A stretch of 64,000 nucleotides of DNA from Dokdonella sp. (GTDB lineage: Bacteria; Pseudomonadota; Gammaproteobacteria; Xanthomonadales; Rhodanobacteraceae): contig JADJQH010000002.1 in NCBI GenBank assembly GCA_016712865.1, positions 620,001 to 684,000 on the forward strand. Direction: 5' to 3'. The position numbers and the translations under genes were made by a program. How positions within the stretch are numbered: the stretch's first letter is position 1; each line of letters starts with the position of its first letter. The notes beneath the pieces were generated by a model that was not told where the DNA came from, made no database searches, and saw only the letters and a list, made by a program, of their open reading frames with translations. Shown here piece by piece: positions 8,552 through 17,354 of this stretch.

Positions 8552-9520
8552 TCAATCCACATACAACGAACTGACCGATTCACCAAAGGCAATCCGGCGA
8601 ATGGTTTCCGCCAGCAGTTCGGCAACCGAAAGCTGGCGAATGCGCTTGCAAGCCTGCGCGGTGGCCGACAGCGGAATCGAATCAGTCACCACCAGCTCAT
8701 CCAGCTGGGAGCCTTCCAGATTCGAAATCGCCGGACCCGACAACACGGCATGCGTACAGTAGGCCACCACCTTGCGCGCTCCATTGCGCTTCAAGGCCGC
8801 GGCCGCCGCACACAAGGTACCCGCGGTATCGACGATGTCATCGACCAGCACGCAAACCTTGTCCTTTACCTCACCGATGATGTTCATCACCGTGGCTTCG
8901 TTGGGCCTGGGCCGGCGCTTGTCGATGATGGCCAGGTCGGCATCATCAAGGCGCTTGGCAATTGCCCTCGCACGCACCACGCCACCAACGTCCGGACTGA
9001 CCACGATCAGGTCCTCGCGCGCGTAGTAGCGCCAGATGTCCGCGAGCAGCACCGGCGATGCGTACACGTTGTCCAGCGGGATATCGAAGAACCCCTGGAT
9101 CTGATCGGCGTGCAGGTCAACCGTCAGTACCCGGTCGGTGCCCACTGCGCTGATCATCTTCGCCGCAACCTTGGCGGTAATCGCCACTCGCGCCGAACGC
9201 GGGCGGCGATCCTGCCGGGCATAGCCGAAGTACGGCAACACCGCGGTGACACTTGCTGCCGAGGCGCGCTTGAGCGCATCCACCAGCACCAGCAGTTCCA
9301 TGAAATTGTCCGCGGTCGGCGCCGAAGTCGGCTGCACGACGAACACTTCCTGGCGCCTCACGTTTTCCTCGATCTCGATCTGCACCTCGCCATCGCTGAA
9401 GCGTCCGACCTGGGCCTTGCCCATGGGCACTCCAAGCTCGCCGCAAATCGCCTGCGCCAGCGGGCGATTTGCATTGCCGCTGAACACCAGGATGCCTGTC
9501 GAATTCGCCGGGGTATTCAC
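8552..9520 (-). CDS. prs: ribose-phosphate pyrophosphokinase
   Basis: Prs makes phosphoribosyl pyrophosphate from ribose 5-phosphate and ATP for nucleotide, His and Trp synthesis. The 322-residue product has the N-terminal GNANRPLA motif, the catalytic flexible loop region [20 protein letters not shown] (about residues 105-125), the [14 protein letters not shown] signature and the PRPP-binding motif [13 protein letters not shown] near residue 225. The order ispE-tRNA-Gln-prs-rplY-pth-ychF is conserved. Here the tRNA-Gln segment directly upstream is heavily rearranged. Confidence 0.98.
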   Translation of the reverse strand: MNTPANSTGILVFSGNANRPLAQAICGELGVPMGKAQVGRFSDGEVQIEIEENVRRQEVFVVQPTSAPTADNFMELLVLVDALKRASAASVTAVLPYFGYARQDRRPRSARVAITAKVAAKMISAVGTDRVLTVDLHADQIQGFFDIPLDNVYASPVLLADIWRYYAREDLIVVSPDVGGVVRARAIAKRLDDADLAIIDKRRPRPNEATVMNIIGEVKDKVCVLVDDIVDTAGTLCAAAAALKRNGARKVVAYCTHAVLSGPAISNLEGSQLDELVVTDSIPLSATAQACKRIRQLSVAELLAETIRRIAFGESVSSLYVD

Positions 9521-9591
9521 CGCAGTGCTCCGTAATGCCGATCATGGCTGCCGATCAAGCGCCACTCTCTGTAACCGGGTTGTTCACAACA

Positions 9592-9666
9592 TGGCTGGGG
9601 CGGCAGGATTCGAACCTGCGTATGCCAGGATCAAAACCTGGTGCCTTACCGCTTGGCGAGCAACAA
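9592..9666 (-). tRNA. tRNA-Gln (anticodon TTG), copy 1: T arm and CCA intact, 5' acceptor strand degenerate
   Basis: The minus strand reads a normal tRNA-Gln D arm (CGCCAAGCGGTAAGGC), the anticodon loop TTTTGAT giving TTG, the T arm GCAGGTTCGAATCCTGC, the 3' acceptor CGCCCCA, G and CCA. The 5' seven bases read TTGTTGC instead of TGGGGCG and cannot pair. Compared with copy 2, four bases are missing at 9660. As read this copy lacks half of its acceptor stem. It may be the real gene with a sequencing error, or a 3' partner whose 5' end was lost. It occupies the conserved ispE-prs tRNA position. Confidence 0.65.
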
Positions 9667-9706
9667 AACCTCTTCATTTTAACCAATGCCGCAAACGACC
9701 TGATTT

Positions 9707-9854
9707 CTGGGGCGGCAGGATGACTCCGGGCCTCCTGCCCTTCGCCCTTCGGGCCAGCGGCTGCGCCGCTGTTCCGATCCGCTCCCGGCGGATCTGGTCG
9801 AACCTGCGTATGCCAGGATCAAAACCTGGTGCCTTACCGCTTGGCGACGCCCCA
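9707..9854 (-). pseudogene. tRNA-Gln (TTG) copy 2 interrupted in the T loop by element E3
   Basis: Both acceptor strands are complete (TGGGGCG at 9854 downward, CGCCCCA ending 9708), as are the D arm and TTG anticodon loop. GGTTCGA is followed by a 76-nt insert and then ATCCTGCC. Removing the insert would leave a perfect tRNA-Gln with discriminator G but no encoded CCA (AAA follows). The insert (within 9721-9800) has hairpins GATCCGC/GCGGATC around CGGGA, AGCGGC/GCCGCT, GCCC/GGGC and GGGC/GCCC, and ends GGAGTC. Listed as a pseudogene because no bacterial tRNA-splicing route is known for this site. Confidence 0.7.
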
Positions 9855-9898
9855 ACAAAACCTCTTCATTTTAACCAATGCCGCAAACGACCTGATTT

Positions 9899-10141
9899 CT
9901 GGGGCGGCAGGATGACTCCGGGCCTCCTGCCCTTCGCCCTTCGGGCCAGCGGCTGCGCCGCTGTTCCGATCCGCTCCCGGCGGATCTGGTCGAACCTGCG
10001 TATGCCAGGATCCCGGGCCTCCTGCCCTTCGCCCTTCGGGCCAGCGGCTGCGCCGCTGTTCCGATCCGCTCCCGGCGGATCTGGTCGAACCTGCGTATGC
10101 CAGGATCAAAACCTGGTGCCTTACCGCTTGGCGACGCCCCA
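9899..10141 (-). pseudogene. tRNA-Gln (TTG) copy 3 with two tandem element copies (E4, E5)
   Basis: The 5' acceptor strand, D arm and TTG anticodon are complete at 10141 downward. After GGTTCGA comes element E5 (about 10012-10087). It runs without its GAGT end into a repeated piece of the tRNA (ATCCTGGCATACGCAGGTTCGA as a pattern, 9990-10012). A full element E4 (9913-9992) and the 3' acceptor without CCA follow. The 47-nt spacer between copy 3 and copy 2 repeats the spacer between copy 2 and copy 1. The unit therefore expanded by tandem duplication, and one junction recombined between GGATC and the element's CCGGGC. Confidence 0.68.
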
Positions 10142-10191
10142 ACAGCGCACAGAAATTTCCGTCCGGATCCGCTACTGAACGGCCCACCCGT

Positions 10192-11082
10192 TCAGGATTC
10201 TTGCCGAGCGTGATCCTTCAGCGTGTTCAGCAAGGGTGAAACATTGACTCCGCGGACGCACCAAGCCCGCATTCCTTCCGGACAGGCGGCCAACCGCGAT
10301 GCTGACGGGGGCGCCTGGACAACTGCAAAAACCACGCTTCCGGTACCCGTCAAGCGCGGATTTCCAAACGGTGCGAGCCAGTCCATTGCCCGCGCCACAG
10401 CCGGGTATCGCGCTCGCACGATGGGTTCGAACGCATTCCCTGTCGCAGCCCCGGAAAGCAAGCCCGCAATTGTCAATGGTGGGCTATCCCGTGTCAATTC
10501 TGGAGCCTGGAACAACGCGCCCGTGGATATGCTGGTCGCGGGGTCCAGCAACAGGAAATCGCGCTCCGGCAAATCCAGCGGCGTGAGCCTTTCCCCCACT
10601 CCTTCGGCAAAGGCGGATCGTCCCTGCACGAACACCGGCACATCCGCGCCCAGCTCCAGCCCCAGCCCTGCCAGTTGTGGCGTCGAAAAGCCGCAACCCC
10701 AAAGCTGGTTGAGAGCAACCAGAACGCTGGCTGCATTGGAGCTTCCTCCGCCCAAGCCACCGCCCAGGGGAATGCGTTTTTCGACGCGGATTTCGGCTCC
10801 CAGCCTGGCATCTGCGCGGACCTGCAACAGGCGTGCGGCGCGAATCGCCAGGTCATCGGCCGGCTCGATGCCTGAATTCTCGCCAAGACGGCGGATTTCG
10901 CCGTTCTCGCGAACCCGGATGTGGATAGTGTCTCCCCAATCGAGCAGTTGGAAGGCTGTCTGCAATTCGTGGTAGCCATCGTCGCGTCGACCGACGATAT
11001 GCAGGAACAGGTTCAATTTGGCGGGCGCGGGCCAAAGACTCCAGCCATCCGCAGGATGGCCAAGGCTCAAGGAAGCCGCCAT
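10192..11082 (-). CDS. ispE: 4-diphosphocytidyl-2-C-methyl-D-erythritol kinase
   Basis: IspE phosphorylates CDP-methylerythritol in the non-mevalonate isoprenoid pathway. The 296-residue GHMP kinase has the N-terminal PAPAKLNLFLHIVGRRDDGYHEL motif, the glycine-rich ATP loop IPLGGGLGGGSSNAA near residues 102-116, and the C-terminal motif 3 GNPRLTGTGSVVFAVV. It overlaps the 3' end of lolB by 16 nt, so the pair is translationally coupled. Position upstream of tRNA-Gln and prs is conserved. It complements ispH farther along in the window. Confidence 0.97.
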   Translation of the reverse strand: MAASLSLGHPADGWSLWPAPAKLNLFLHIVGRRDDGYHELQTAFQLLDWGDTIHIRVRENGEIRRLGENSGIEPADDLAIRAARLLQVRADARLGAEIRVEKRIPLGGGLGGGSSNAASVLVALNQLWGCGFSTPQLAGLGLELGADVPVFVQGRSAFAEGVGERLTPLDLPERDFLLLDPATSISTGALFQAPELTRDSPPLTIAGLLSGAATGNAFEPIVRARYPAVARAMDWLAPFGNPRLTGTGSVVFAVVQAPPSASRLAACPEGMRAWCVRGVNVSPLLNTLKDHARQES

Positions 11083-11654
11083 TGCTGAACGATCAGGCGC
11101 ACCGTGTAACGGCCATTGCTGGCGAAAATCCGCCGCGGCATGAGCGGATCATGGTCGGACAGGTAATCGCGAAACTCGACAACCCAGCCATGCTGGCGGA
11201 TTTCCGCCGGCAGGCCATCCTCGCGGAAACTCATTTCTGACTTGCCCGGAGCGCGCAGGCCACGCACCCACCAAGCCAGGTCGGCCACCGGCACCTTCCA
11301 GCCGAGTTCGCGTTGAAGCAGGGTGGCGGCATCGCTCGCATGGCGTGGCTGCCCGTGCAGCCCGCTCAAGCTCGCTCCCGCTTGGTCCCCAGCCAGGGTC
11401 CAGGTCTTGCCGCTGACCGGGGCATTGACCGAAATGCGGTAGTGATCGCCTTGCTGCTGCCAATGCAATGAACCACTGCCGGAATCGCCCGGCGCCGATA
11501 CGGCGATACGACCCTGCAAGGACCATTCGGGCTGCGCAGCCAGTTGCTGCTCGCGCCGCTCTTGATCGCCGGATCCTTGTGCGTCGGGCCGGGTTCGCGG
11601 TGCCGAACAGGCCGCAAGCAGCACGGCCAAGGCAAACACGAGCAGATTTTTCAT
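11067..11654 (-). CDS. lolB: outer membrane lipoprotein LolB
   Basis: LolB receives lipoproteins from LolA and inserts them in the outer membrane. The 195-residue product has a signal peptide with lipobox LLAAC (Cys at about residue 16), followed by the LolB beta-barrel-like fold with WSLQGRIAVS and GSLHWQQQGDHYRISVNAP segments. Its ATG overlaps the TGA of the upstream TPR lipoprotein gene (ATGA at 11651-11654), and its end overlaps ispE. The lolB-ispE-prs neighbourhood is standard. Confidence 0.95.
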   Translation of the reverse strand: MKNLLVFALAVLLAACSAPRTRPDAQGSGDQERREQQLAAQPEWSLQGRIAVSAPGDSGSGSLHWQQQGDHYRISVNAPVSGKTWTLAGDQAGASLSGLHGQPRHASDAATLLQRELGWKVPVADLAWWVRGLRAPGKSEMSFREDGLPAEIRQHGWVVEFRDYLSDHDPLMPRRIFASNGRYTVRLIVQQWRLP

Positions 11655-13339
11655 GAGGTCAGGCGCTTGATGGTTTCGGCCAGGACCTTGTCATCGGCAT
11701 CCTTTTCCTTGCCTTGCTCCCAGATCCGACGCGCTTCCGCCTTGTCACCGCGTGTCCACAGCGCCTCGCCCAGATGCGCGGCCACTTCACCGTCCGGCTG
11801 CTTGGCGAAAGCCTGCCGGAGCAGCTTGATGGCCTCATCCAGATTGCCGAGCCGGAACTGCACCCAGCCGTGACTGTCGAGAATGGCCGGCTCGTCCGGC
11901 TTGATCTTCAGGGCCCGCTCGATCAGCTCGTTGGCCTCACTCAAGCGGTCGGTGCGATCAGCCAAGGTATAGCCCAATGCATTGAGCGCATCGGCGCTGT
12001 CCGGATCGGCGGCGATGATGGTGCGCAAGTCGCGCTCGCCGGCGGCCAGGTCCTCGTGCTCGATGGCCAGCATGGCGCGCGCGTACAACAGCTGGGTTTC
12101 GCTGGGGAACTGGTCGATTCCGCGCGAATACACCGCCATGGCCTGCTCCGACTTGCCCTTGCGTTCCAGCATTTCGGCTTCCAGCAGGATCAGTTGCACG
12201 GCACTTGCCGAATCCACGCCCACGCCCAGGCGCAATTCGCTGAGACGCGCCGTGGCCGCGGCAGCATCCCCTTGCTTGTCCAGCAGAACCACCCGGCGGA
12301 TTCCCGCTTCCAGCCAGTTGTCATCGTCATCCGGCACCTGCGCATACCACTCCATGGCTTGCGCGTCCTTGTCGATCAGCTCCGCCACCTGGCCCAGCAG
12401 GTAATATCGCTTGCCGCTGCGCAGGCTGGTATCGGCCTGGATGTCGCGATACAGGTCGGATTGCAATTTGCGGTTCGCCGCTCTCGCCGAGTAGGCCGCC
12501 CGTGCGCCATAGATCACGTCGTTCTGCGGTCCCTTGGCCAGAACCCGCGCCGCACCCGCAAAATCCCGTTCGGCGGCCAGCATGGCCGCATATCCCGAGC
12601 GCAATTGCAGGCTTTCCGGATCGCGCTTCAAGGCATCGGCATATTGACGGCGGGCGGTGTCCTTGTCGCCTTGATCCAGGGCCAGCTTGGCACTCCAGGC
12701 CAGCGCATCGGCGGACTTGAAGCGGGCAACGGCATCACTGGCCAAACGGCTGGCCAAGGCCTTGTCGCCCAGCTTGAAGGCGAGCTGACTCATGGCCACC
12801 CATTCCTGATCGCCCGCACCAAGCTTCTCGGGAATCGCCAGTCGACGCAGCAGGATCAGGGCCTTTTGCGAATCTTCCGCACCCACCAGGACCTGCCCCA
12901 CCGGGCGCCATGGATTCTCGATCTTGCGCTGGAACAATTGATCAAGGGCGACGAAGGCCTGCTCGATCTGCCCCTCGGCCAGGGCAATGGCGGCATTGGC
13001 CTGGGCGACGCCGATGGCATCGGGTGCAAGCGCTTGCCAGCGCGCGAGCGACTGCCGCGCCAGGCTCCATTGCTTGATGGCGATGGACAAACGCGTGGCT
13101 TGCTCGGCCACTTCGGGGTCGCTGGAACTCTCGGCGGCATCCGCATAGCCGCGCGCTGCCGCCTGCATGTCGTTCCGCTGCAGGGCCATTTCCGCGGCAA
13201 TCAGCTTCAGCAGCTGATCGTCATCGCGGGAAACCGGATGCACGCTCTGCACCACGACCAGCGCCACTTTTCGCGGTGGCGTGCTGGTTGCACACGCGCC
13301 GAGCAAACCGACCAGCAGAAACATCAGGCAAAGACGCAT
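11651..13339 (-). CDS. TPR-repeat outer membrane lipoprotein
   Basis: From ATG 13339 the protein starts MRLCLMFLLVGLLGACATS: a signal peptide with lipobox LGAC (Cys at about residue 16). The rest (about 562 residues in total) is a succession of TPR-like helical repeats, for example ALNALGYTLADRTDRLSEA and PAILDSHGWVQFRLGNLDEA, typical of the large TPR lipoprotein that precedes lolB in Pseudomonas and Xanthomonas-type genomes. The frame stays open upstream to 13576 but without a signal, so the internal ATG is preferred. It is divergently transcribed from hemA across about 220 nt. A role in envelope assembly is probable; no precise function is known to me. Confidence 0.85.
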   Translation of the reverse strand: MRLCLMFLLVGLLGACATSTPPRKVALVVVQSVHPVSRDDDQLLKLIAAEMALQRNDMQAAARGYADAAESSSDPEVAEQATRLSIAIKQWSLARQSLARWQALAPDAIGVAQANAAIALAEGQIEQAFVALDQLFQRKIENPWRPVGQVLVGAEDSQKALILLRRLAIPEKLGAGDQEWVAMSQLAFKLGDKALASRLASDAVARFKSADALAWSAKLALDQGDKDTARRQYADALKRDPESLQLRSGYAAMLAAERDFAGAARVLAKGPQNDVIYGARAAYSARAANRKLQSDLYRDIQADTSLRSGKRYYLLGQVAELIDKDAQAMEWYAQVPDDDDNWLEAGIRRVVLLDKQGDAAAATARLSELRLGVGVDSASAVQLILLEAEMLERKGKSEQAMAVYSRGIDQFPSETQLLYARAMLAIEHEDLAAGERDLRTIIAADPDSADALNALGYTLADRTDRLSEANELIERALKIKPDEPAILDSHGWVQFRLGNLDEAIKLLRQAFAKQPDGEVAAHLGEALWTRGDKAEARRIWEQGKEKDADDKVLAETIKRLTS

Positions 13340-13560
13340 GCACACGCAGTTGCGTCGGGCGTGGCGAAGGGGTGACTTGATCTGCACGCAAATCCTCGAT
13401 TGGCTCTGGCTTGCTTGAACTTGCGGGTATCGACCCGCACAATCCGCTGCGCCTGAAGAACGCTGACAATCCGGGAATTGCCGGGTCAGCAGCGCGGGTT
13501 TCCTTGGACTACCCAGGATACGGTTTTGTTCAAGGGCAAGCTTAGCCGATTGTCGCACCC

Positions 13561-14832
13561 ATGGCCCTGATCGCACTCGGACTCAATCATCTTTGCGCCC
13601 CTGTCGCCCTGCGCGAACGGGCGGCATTCAGCACGGACGACACGGTCGGCGCCCTGGGTGATCTGGTGGCCCAGCCGGGCGTGCGCGAGGCGGTGATCCT
13701 CTCCACCTGCAATCGTACCGAGCTTTACTGCAACGTCGATTCCGGCGCGGAGTCCTCGCCGTTCGAGTGGCTGCACCGCCACCAGCAATTGCACGGCGCC
13801 AATATCGATGAGTTCCTCTATCGCCACACCGAGGCCGATGCGGTGCGCCACCTGTTCCGCGTCGCCACCGGCCTTGAGTCGATGGTGCTCGGCGAACCGC
13901 AGATCCTGGGCCAGGTCAAGGGTGCGTACAACATGGCCCGCGACGCACGCACCCTCGATGCGCCGCTGGAGCGCCTGTTCCAGAACACCTTCTCGGTGGC
14001 CAAGCGGGTTCGCTCCGATACCAGCATCGGCACCAATCCGGTCTCGGTCGCATTCACCGCCGTGCGCCTGGCCGAGCGGGTTTTCACCGACCTCGCCAAT
14101 GCCTGCGTGTTGCTGGTCGGCGCAGGTGAAACCATCGAACTGGCCGCACGTCACCTGACCGCGGCCAATGTGCAGCGCCTGATTGTCGCCAACCGCACCC
14201 TCGACAACGCGCAGGCGCTGGCTGGCCGGTTTGGCGGTTATGCCATTGCCTTGTCCGACCTGGAGCGGCATTTGGCCGAAGCGGATATCGTCATTTCCTC
14301 CACCGCCGCGCGCGAACCGGTGATCGGTCGTGAGATGGTGGCGCGAGCCATTGCCGCACGTCGTTCGCGTCCCATGTTCCTGGTCGACCTGGCCGTGCCG
14401 CGCGACATTGAAACCGAGGTGGCCAAGCTGCCCAACGTGTTCCTCTACAGCATTGATGACCTGCGCGAAGTGATTGATGAAAACCTGCGCTCGCGCCAAC
14501 AGGCGGCTGTCGAAGCGGAGGCGATGATCGAGCTTTCGGTCGAGCACTTCATGACCTGGTGGCGGGCGCTTGAACTCAACAATCCCATCGCCAGCATTCG
14601 CCGCAATGCCGAGGCAAGCCGCGACGAAGCCCTGGCCAAGGCACGCAACCTGCTGGCCCGCGGCAAGAGTGCGGACCAGGCCCTGGAATTCCTTGCCCAC
14701 ACCCTCACCAACAAACTGGTGCACGCACCCAGCGCCAACCTGCGCGCCGCCGCACTGCGCGGCGACAGCGATCTGCTGCAGGCAGCGGAAAGACTGTTCG
14801 ACGCGCCAGCGCGGGAAACCGAAAGCCGGTAG
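13561..14832 (+). CDS. hemA: glutamyl-tRNA reductase
   Basis: HemA reduces glutamyl-tRNA(Glu) to glutamate-1-semialdehyde, the first step of C5 tetrapyrrole synthesis. The 423-residue protein begins MALIALGLNHLCAPVALRERAAF. It has the active-site segment STCNRTELY with the catalytic Cys near residue 50, LGEPQILGQVK, the NADPH-binding domain VLLVGAGETIELAARHL and the C-terminal dimerisation domain. It is divergent from the lolB-ispE operon and followed by prfA, the conserved hemA-prfA order. Confidence 0.98.
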   Translation: MALIALGLNHLCAPVALRERAAFSTDDTVGALGDLVAQPGVREAVILSTCNRTELYCNVDSGAESSPFEWLHRHQQLHGANIDEFLYRHTEADAVRHLFRVATGLESMVLGEPQILGQVKGAYNMARDARTLDAPLERLFQNTFSVAKRVRSDTSIGTNPVSVAFTAVRLAERVFTDLANACVLLVGAGETIELAARHLTAANVQRLIVANRTLDNAQALAGRFGGYAIALSDLERHLAEADIVISSTAAREPVIGREMVARAIAARRSRPMFLVDLAVPRDIETEVAKLPNVFLYSIDDLREVIDENLRSRQQAAVEAEAMIELSVEHFMTWWRALELNNPIASIRRNAEASRDEALAKARNLLARGKSADQALEFLAHTLTNKLVHAPSANLRAAALRGDSDLLQAAERLFDAPARETESR

Positions 14833-14952
14833 CCAAACGCGGCATTTCCCTGATGCAGCCGGAACGGCTGCGCTCCAATCAGCTGCGCTCCAGAAAGCCG
14901 CTTCACGTATGATGCGCGCCGCTGTTCGGCACCCGGCAGCGCCGGAATCCCA

Positions 14953-16028
14953 ATGACCCCATCCATCCGCCGCAAACTCGAACAACTGGCCGAACGCCAC
15001 CAGGAACTGGAGCGGCACCTGGCCAGCGCCGAACTGGCGGCCGACGCCAAGCGTTTGCGCGAAGTCTCCCGCGAACACGCCCAGCTCGGCCCCTTGGTGG
15101 AAACCCTCAAGGCCTTCGACAGCAACACCCGGGAACTCGCCGCCGCGCGCGATGCTGGCCGATCCGGAGATGGCGGAACTGGCCCGCGAGGAAATCGCCG
15201 GACTGGAAGCACTCGCCACGGAACTCGAAGGCAAGCTCAATCTGTTGCTGCTGCCCAACGACCCGCGCGACGAAGCCAACCTGTTCCTGGAAATCCGCGC
15301 CGGTGCCGGCGGTGATGAAGCCGCCATCTTTGCCGGCGACTTGCTGCGCATGTACCTGCGCTATGCCGATCAGCGCCGCTGGCAGGTGGAAATCCTCAAT
15401 GAAAGCCCCGGCGAACACGGTGGCTTCAAGGAAGTGATTGTCCGCGTCGAAGGCAAGGGTGCGTATTCACGCCTCAAGTTCGAATCCGGCACCCACCGCG
15501 TGCAGCGTGTCCCGGAAACCGAATCCCAGGGGCGAATCCACACGTCGGCAGCGACCGTGGCCATCCTTCCCGAACTGGAAGAAATCGACGCAATCGAGAT
15601 CAACCCGGCCGACCTCAAGATCGACACCTTTCGCGCATCAGGCGCCGGTGGCCAGCACGTCAACAAGACCGATTCGGCCATCCGGGTAACCCATTTGCCG
15701 AGCGGCATCATCGTCGAATGCCAGGACCAGCGTTCCCAGCACAAGAACCGGGCCCAGGCACTGGCCCTGCTGCAAGCCAGGTTGCTCGATGCACAGCGCA
15801 GCCAGCAGACAGAACAGCAAGCCGAGTCACGCCGTTTGCAGGTGGGTTCCGGCGACCGCAGCCAGCGCATCCGCACCTACAACTTTCCGCAAGGCCGCAT
15901 CACCGACCATCGCGTCAACCCTGTACCGACTCCCCGAGATCATGCAGGGCGACCTCGACGAACTGATCGACACCCTGACCCGCGAAGACCAGACCGACCA
16001 GCTGGCCGGCCTGTCGGAAACACACTGA
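14953..16028 (+). pseudogene. prfA: peptide chain release factor 1, disrupted by two frameshifts as read
   Basis: RF1 reads UAA/UAG stops. The reading frame begins [20 protein letters not shown] at 14953 and moves from frame 1 to frame 2 near 15145-15153 (GC-rich GCCGCGCGCGATG). It then carries [13 protein letters not shown], the PxT codon-recognition region [12 protein letters not shown] and the GGQ loop [12 protein letters not shown] second break near 15915 lacks 5 nt compared with the consensus NLTLYRL and with the duplicate at 17355. The last part reads [19 protein letters not shown]...LSETH. The prmC gene does not follow. RF1 is normally essential, so either the sequence has errors or another copy exists. 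Confidence 0.85.
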
Positions 16029-16046
16029 TACCTTATGCCCGACTGC

Positions 16047-16488
16047 CCCTGTGGGAGCGAGCTTGCTCGCGACGCGATGCCCGACAGCACCTGTGGGAGC
16101 AAGCTTGCTCGCGACTTGGAGCCCGAAGCTGTCGCGTGCGAGCACGCTCCCACAAAAATCGAAACCGCTCGGCACCTGTGGGAGCGAGCTTGCTCGCGAC
16201 GCGATGCCCGACAGCACCTGTGGGAGCGAGCTTGCTCGCGACTTTGTGCATGAAGCTGTCGCGTGCGAGCACGCTCCCACAACAGCCAAAACCACTCGGT
16301 ACCTGTGGGAGCGAGCTTGCTCGCGACTTTGTGCATGAAGCTGTCGCGTGCGAGCACGTTCCCACAACAGCCGAAACCACTCGGTACCTGTAGGAGCGAG
16401 CTTGCTCGCGACGCGATGCCCGACAGCACCTGTAGGAGCGAGCTTGCTCGCGACTTGAGGCCCGAAGCTGTCGCGTGCGAGCACGCTC
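16047..16488. repeat. REP/BIME array 1
   Basis: Alternating palindromes fill this stretch. Forward units are G(T/TG)GGAGCGAGCTTGCTCGCGAC and opposite units are GTCGCGTGCGAGCACGCTCCCAC. They are joined by linkers such as GCGATGCCCGACAGCACCT or TTGGAGCCCGAAGCT. I count by eye about seven forward and four inverse units. The GTAG/GTGG opening plus palindrome is REP-like, and the paired head-to-head arrangement is a BIME. Open frames running through it translate to repeated ELARD peptides and are not genes. Confidence 0.9.
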
Positions 16489-16492
16489 AGGA

Positions 16493-17251
16493 TCAAAGCA
16501 TGCGGCCGATCACGTCGGTTTTCAGGGTTACCGCTGAATCCAGCGCGAGACTCTGACCTTCGCCAATGCTCACCTTGTGGATCGGCGAGAACCACCCGCA
16601 AAGGGTGTTGCGCTTGTTCACTTCTGCAACGCTATTACCGATGAAATAACAAAGCGGCGATACCAGCTTGCCCGGCACGCCTACGCCCGCGACTTGCTCG
16701 GGCTTGATCGTCCAACTCTTCGCAGCTGTGATTGAGGCATTGATCAGGCTCTCGTCCTGGCTGGAAACCTCCGGTACCACGCTGACCGACATGGGCTTGC
16801 CGGTTCCGTCGTAACTCACCTCAACCAGCACGCGCTGGACAGGGGCAAGGCGCCCACTCATCATCTTGCGCATGGCTTCCTTCGGGAATCGGGCGTGTCG
16901 ACCGATTGCGGCAACCTGTCCACCGGTTCGCACATCCTGCACCTTGATGGCAAGTTGCTCGCTGCCTTCGATGGGCACCAATTCAATCTGCACGTTCAGC
17001 CGGGTTTCGGTTGCCACAGGCTCGCTGTTGATGCGGCCGGGATCGAACTGCCAGTTGCGGATCACCGGCTCCAATTTGGCCTGCAAAGCTTCGTCATCCT
17101 TCCCCTGGGCCGCCAACGTGACAATTTTTCCGCTCGCATCCAGGCTCATGTCCCATGCCAAGGTGCGGGTCATTGGTGGCGCGCTGCTGTCGCCGGCAAA
17201 TACCGGCGTGGCAGCAAGCAAAAGCAAGGGCAATACCAACTTGGAGAACAT
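16493..17251 (-). CDS. secreted protein with TonB C-terminal-like domain
   Basis: From ATG 17251, with AAGGAG 7 nt upstream, the 252-codon gene (about 251 residues) has a Sec signal peptide (MFSKLVLPLLLLAATPVFAGD). A mixed alpha/beta region follows. Residues about 115-195 (ARFPKEAMRKMMSGRLAPVQ, then VEVSYDGTGKPMSVSVVPE and AAKSWTIKPEQ) resemble the energy-transducer TonB C-terminal fold. There is no membrane anchor or Pro-rich spacer, so it is not a classical TonB. It lies alone between two REP arrays, each next to a prfA 3' end, which suggests insertion or local duplication. Function unknown. Confidence 0.7.
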   Translation of the reverse strand: MFSKLVLPLLLLAATPVFAGDSSAPPMTRTLAWDMSLDASGKIVTLAAQGKDDEALQAKLEPVIRNWQFDPGRINSEPVATETRLNVQIELVPIEGSEQLAIKVQDVRTGGQVAAIGRHARFPKEAMRKMMSGRLAPVQRVLVEVSYDGTGKPMSVSVVPEVSSQDESLINASITAAKSWTIKPEQVAGVGVPGKLVSPLCYFIGNSVAEVNKRNTLCGWFSPIHKVSIGEGQSLALDSAVTLKTDVIGRML

Positions 17252-17354
17252 GCAAAACTCCTTGGGCCGGGGTTCGCGAACGCGACCGCCGCAACCTGCC
17301 AGTCCGGACAAGGCAACAGCCGCCATCCGCTACACCTTGCCACAATGTCGCAAA

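Noticed and set aside
9721-9800. Group I or group II intron in tRNA-Gln
   Set aside because: The insert is only 76 nt, lies in the T loop rather than the anticodon loop, and shows no catalytic core or open reading frame.
15140-15160. Programmed frameshift in the release factor gene
   Set aside because: The known programmed +1 event is in prfB with an in-frame stop and upstream SD-like sequence. This gene is RF1, no slippery CUU-UGA site is seen, and a second lesion of 5 nt also exists.
13486-15351. 621-codon minus-strand frame opposite hemA/prfA
   Set aside because: hemA on the plus strand is unmistakable (CNRTELY, full-length domains). The minus frame is a GC-rich shadow with low-complexity composition.
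16493-17251. True TonB energy transducer
   Set aside because: It has a cleavable signal peptide and no N-terminal membrane anchor, Pro-rich region or ExbB/ExbD neighbours; only the C-terminal fold is TonB-like.
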